Below are positions 45,335-47,158 of a stretch of DNA of 47,158 bases, in pieces. The DNA is from a virus. Under the pieces are notes generated by a model. That model was not told the origin of the DNA, did not search any database, and worked only from the letters and a program-made list of their open reading frames with translations. Where the stretch lies: positions 1 through 47,158 of IMG/VR virus record IMGVR_UViG_3300019487_000043, one strand, 5' to 3'. Position 1 is the first letter of the stretch; the number at the start of each line of letters is the position of its first letter. The translations under genes and the position numbers were made by a program.

Positions 45335-45682
45335 ATGGCTCGATATCGCATGGACGGCGGCGGGGTCGTGGACACACGCAAGGCACAGCGACTGTGGGAG
45401 GAATCAAGGGGGTGGAACGGGAACAACTACATCAGCCGCGCCACGGGTAGTCAGTGGGAGCACGAGGAGCTGTATCGCAGTACCAAGGGCCGGTACTACA
45501 TCGTGAGCTGGTCGCAGTGGCAAGGCACGGGACCGGGCGAGGCCAGGTACCTGGATGCGCGGGAGGCCGCGGCCTGGCTCGTCTACCACGGGCACGAGAT
45601 TCCGGCCGACCTCGAGGACGTCGCCGAGGATCGCGCCACGGCGGACCGCATCCGCGCGTGGTGGGAGGATAAGAATGGCTAG
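45335..45682 (+). CDS. Small protein of the lysogeny cluster, unknown
   Basis: 115 residues: VDTRKAQRLWEESRGWNGNN, STKGRYYIVSWSQWQGTGPG, EAAAWLVYHGHEIPADLEDV. The Y-x-h-x-x-S-Q-W-Q-G segment followed by EAA-WL-x-x-G-x-x-x-P-x-D-L resembles small phage/plasmid-borne proteins I have seen without assigned function. Expressed from the palindrome-controlled promoter; GAGGAGGAG is nine bases before ATG. Confidence 0.65.
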   Translation: MARYRMDGGGVVDTRKAQRLWEESRGWNGNNYISRATGSQWEHEELYRSTKGRYYIVSWSQWQGTGPGEARYLDAREAAAWLVYHGHEIPADLEDVAEDRATADRIRAWWEDKNG

Positions 45683-45712
45683 AGGTAGAACGCATCACAC
45701 ACAGGAGGAGGT
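45680..45712 (+). repeat. Repeated leader segment
   Basis: TAGAGGTA....ACGCATCACACACAGGAGG at 45680-45710 closely matches the leader after promoter copy 1 (45297-45328), including ATCACACAC and the ribosome site. The -35/-10 and palindrome are missing here. It looks like a duplicated expression leader placed before the next gene. Confidence 0.6.
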
Positions 45713-45716
45713 TGAT

Positions 45717-45920
45717 ATGCAGAATTCGAGACCGAGACAAAGACCTGAGATGGTCAGAGAGAACGATCGTCCCATTTTCGAGGTTATCGCCGGCGGCGTC
45801 CACAAGAGCAACAACTACAGACAAGCGATTGCGACCTTCGCGCACCACGTGTATATCGGGGAGAGCGTGGAGTTTCGCCGCAATGGTGAGCTTGTGCGCG
45901 TCTACACGCGACCGATGTAG
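45717..45920 (+). CDS. Small protein (67 aa), unknown
   Basis: Begins MQNSRPRQRPEMVRENDRPI; then FEVIAGGVHKSNNYRQAIAT and EFRRNGELVRVYTRPM. Strong AGGAGGAGG before ATG. Its stop codon lies inside promoter/palindrome copy 2. Longer upstream frames are rejected. Confidence 0.65.
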   Translation: MQNSRPRQRPEMVRENDRPIFEVIAGGVHKSNNYRQAIATFAHHVYIGESVEFRRNGELVRVYTRPM

Positions 45921-45937
45921 CGTGCTACAGTAGAGGT
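45916..45937 (+). promoter_or_regulatory. Palindromic operator, copy 2
   Basis: The 14-bp palindrome TGTAGCGTGCTACA and the next eight bases are identical to copy 1. The -10 TACAGT is retained; no good -35 is visible at 16-18 bp, so this copy may be weak or act mainly as operator. The TAG of the previous gene is within it. Confidence 0.65.
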
Positions 45938-45953
45938 TATGGAGGACAGAGAC

Positions 45954-46274
45954 ATGAGCCAGAGTGGCGCTCGACCCAACAAGGAGACCAAGACCATGCA
46001 GCAGCTCACCGACATGTCATTCGACGCCGCGTCCGACGTCCACGCAATCCCCTACCGCCTGCATCCGCTCGACGTCGGCTTTAATTTGCGAGCGGAAAGC
46101 ATTGCGGTACAGATCGATCGCGCGGAAGAGGTGCGCGTGTCCTACGCCGACCGGAGCGGGGCGCGGCGCGTGGTGGCTGGACCACTCGCCGAAGTCGTCG
46201 CATGGCTCCGCAAGGTGGGATACAAGGTCGTCATCTCGGCGCCGGGCGAAGATGACGACTGGGGCGACGACTAG
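45954..46274 (+). CDS. Small protein of the lysogeny cluster, unknown
   Basis: 106 residues from the ATG preceded by GGAGG. Alternatives are ATG at 45939, too close to the promoter element, and ATG at 45996 with AAGGAG. Alpha/beta (MSFDAASDVHAIPYRLHPLD, AVQIDRAEEVRVSYADRSGA, VVAWLRKVGYKVVISAPGED), ending in an acidic DDDWGDD tail. No motif recognised. Confidence 0.6.
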   Translation: MSQSGARPNKETKTMQQLTDMSFDAASDVHAIPYRLHPLDVGFNLRAESIAVQIDRAEEVRVSYADRSGARRVVAGPLAEVVAWLRKVGYKVVISAPGEDDDWGDD

Positions 46275-46280
46275 CCGCCC

Positions 46281-46304
46281 GATGATCTGCCCGATGATCT
46301 GCCC
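46281..46304 (+). repeat. Tandem 12-bp duplication at a start codon
   Basis: GATGATCTGCCC is repeated twice head to tail, giving two in-frame ATGs (46282 and 46294) for the zinc-ribbon gene. Confidence 0.8.
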
Positions 46305-46455
46305 TACGCACAATCGCCCGCTCGTCTCATTCTGCCCCGCCTGTCGTGGCGGGGCAGGGGGGCGCACCACCACGCCCGCACGGCTGCAGGCGTTGCGCAA
46401 GGCTCGCGCGGCGAAGGCGCGCGCAGCAGCCCGCGCCACCTCGTCGGCCCGGTAG
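46282..46455 (+). CDS. Small zinc-ribbon protein with basic tail
   Basis: 57 residues: MICPMICPTHNRPLVSFCPA then CRGG, i.e. CPxH...CPAC, a zinc-ribbon pattern seen in many small phage proteins, followed by an Ala/Arg/Lys helix that should bind nucleic acid. It starts eight bases after the previous stop. A leftward frame on the opposite strand (46017-46571) has a good SD but less protein-like sequence. Confidence 0.6.
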   Translation: MICPMICPTHNRPLVSFCPACRGGAGGRTTTPARLQALRKARAAKARAAARATSSAR

Positions 46456-46485
46456 ACAGCTTCCACTTCCATGTCGGGCTCCTTT

Positions 46486-46508
46486 CTGACGGCCAGTCCG
46501 GCCGTCAG
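46486..46508 (+). terminator. Hairpin after the rightward cluster
   Basis: CTGACGGCC (46486-46494) pairs with GGCCGTCAG (46500-46508) over AGTCC. No T tract on the plus strand, so it is a weak or Rho-assisted terminator at best. It follows the last rightward gene of the cluster. Confidence 0.45.
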
Positions 46509-46571
46509 GAGCGCTTCTGCGAGGTGACGTGGGCGAGCAGGCGCCCCGCCCGATCCCGGCCCGCCATACAC

Positions 46572-46770
46572 AAAATTACCCCCCCGTCACGCGAGGCTTG
46601 CGCCTACTTTAATCAAGGGCGTAACGAGGGGGTCTTCTTCTATCGCACATAGACTACCAAACTGAGCGCACTTATTCAATGACGTCGGTAAGTTAGCATC
46701 TGTGCCATTTTCGGCATTATTTCCAGGTGTTTACAGTTAATTAGAGTTAACGCGGCAGGACGCCAAAAGA
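46572..46770. other. AT-rich noncoding segment
   Basis: About 200 bp with clearly lower GC than the rest (TTTACAGTTAATTAGAG, GTTAA/TTAAC arms near 46736-46751, several TTATT runs). No gene, no promoter I would defend. Such a base shift fits an origin, an attachment/junction region or DNA of other ancestry. Confidence 0.5.
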
Positions 46771-46802
46771 CCGGCCCGGAAACGGGTCTCCCGGGCCGGT
46801 CA
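46766..46802 (-). terminator. Strong hairpin with T tract (leftward terminator)
   Basis: GACCGGCCCGG (46771-46781) pairs with CCGGGCCGGTC (46792-46802). On the minus strand the helix is followed by TTTT, giving an intrinsic terminator for transcription entering from the right edge. On the plus strand there is no T tract. Confidence 0.65.
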
Positions 46803-46914
46803 CGCATCGGAGCTTGCACTTCAATGCGCTATGGCGGTATCATGACAGCTGTAGCCTCCTGCCGGGAAGGGCGCTACCCCTCCCCGGCCGATAGAGGTTC
46901 ACAGCACGCGTCAG

Positions 46915-46939
46915 GCGGCCGCCCCCAACGGGCGGCCGC
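46915..46939. other. GC hairpin upstream of the edge gene
   Basis: GCGGCCGCCC (46915-46924) and GGGCGGCCGC (46930-46939) form a perfect 10-bp helix around CCAAC. A second, imperfect hairpin (GCCGGG / CCCGGC) lies at 46860-46889. They occupy the leader of the gene at 47001, with no gene between 46803 and 47000, and may be structured leader elements. Confidence 0.5.
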
Positions 46940-47000
46940 ATTGAACATGCCCCGGAGTTGATCCGAGCTGACCTCAACCGAGCGAAGGGGAGGACGAGGC

Positions 47001-47158
47001 ATGGGTGAGGACCTGGAGCTTCAGATCAGGAGCCGAATCATCGGGTTCTTGAATGGCAAGGTCGACGCGCCAGCTTTGTCCCGTTGGCTTGGATCTGCCA
47101 CATGGGAAATCGACCGTTGGGCCCCGGTAGACGCTGTTGAGCTTGGACACTCTCTCCA
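47001..47158 (+). CDS. 5' part of a small protein running off the window
   Basis: 52 codons visible: MGEDLELQIRSRIIGFLNGK, APALSRWLGSATWEIDRWAP, then VELGHSLS at the edge. GAGGACGAGG precedes ATG. The I-R-x-x-I-x-x-F-L-x-G-x-x-x-x-x-L-x-x-WL-x-x-A-TW pattern recalls a common bacterial family of small proteins of unknown function, whose C-terminal part looks like the fragment at 1-135. Confidence 0.55.
   Translation, partial: MGEDLELQIRSRIIGFLNGKVDAPALSRWLGSATWEIDRWAPVDAVELGHSL

Noticed and set aside
46017-46571. Long leftward frame opposite the zinc-ribbon and 45954-46274 genes, with AAAGGAG before an internal ATG
   Set aside because: The plus-strand frames have recognisable zinc-ribbon sequence and tight gene order; this one is Ala/Arg-rich in the way antisense frames of GC-rich DNA are.

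Overview
The window is almost the complete gene set of one temperate, tailed (siphovirus-type) bacteriophage, either as a prophage or as a phage contig. By eye it is strongly GC-rich. Genes are very tightly packed, with dozens of ATGA, GTGA and TGATG stop/start overlaps. The head genes are HK97-like: a Terminase_1-type large subunit, a phage portal, an S49-type maturation protease and an HK97-fold capsid. The host cannot be named from the sequence; a GC-rich Gram-negative bacterium fits best, because there are lipobox and signal-peptide proteins and many small exported proteins but no host marker gene.

Layout. (1) 1-764: edge region with the 3' end of a gene, a class-II tRNA with a UCA (UGA-reading) anticodon, a 37-bp direct repeat touching the tRNA 3' end, and a rightward orphan gene. 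(2) 661-3141: end of the leftward late operon, made of tiny membrane, exported and zinc-binding proteins. (3) 3290-20757: tail, lysis and head-tail connection genes. These include low-complexity and lectin-like tail proteins, a GH108 endolysin, a 1363-residue tape measure with an internal triplication, a tail-assembly chaperone pair joined by a predicted -1 frameshift at GGGAAAC, two paralogous tail-tube proteins and HK97-gp10/gp6-like connectors. (4) 20785-27580: capsid, S49 protease, portal, TerL and a packaging-type HNH protein. The capsid has its own leader with a possible promoter and two hairpins, one of which covers its ribosome binding site. (5) 27580-35810: replication and DNA metabolism (replisome-organizer-like protein, DnaB helicase, a DUF3820-type protein, a tRNA with CAU anticodon, RusA, a Gp37/Gp68 three-Cys protein, a C5 DNA methyltransferase, a zinc-finger protein). 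(6) 35923-44026: tyrosine integrase, RecB/Cas4-like exonuclease, HNH protein, RecT/Bet, many small early genes, and finally an RHH and an HTH regulator next to the switch. (7) 44027-46455: divergent immunity switch and a rightward lysogeny/moron cluster with two identical palindrome-overlapped promoter elements. (8) 46456-47158: noncoding, hairpin-rich and AT-rich stretch, then the start of a gene running off the edge.

How it works together (inference). A leftward promoter at 44047-44076 overlaps a GGGAGAATACTTCCC operator and probably drives the whole lytic programme from the HTH gene down to about 0.66 kb. The same half-site recurs twice in a dense inverted-repeat cluster at 42.76-42.9 kb, as expected for operators or stoperators. 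RecT, exonuclease, RusA, DnaB and the replisome-organizer-like protein form the replication/recombination set. TerL, HNH, portal, protease and capsid form the head. The rightward genes are probably expressed in the lysogen.

Most unusual: a serine-type opal-suppressor-like tRNA occurs in the same window as a start-codon-less 71-codon reading frame that continues RusA through its UGA stop. A second, weaker UGA-continuation case lies at 2446-2660. I propose UGA readthrough in this phage as the hypothesis most worth testing.
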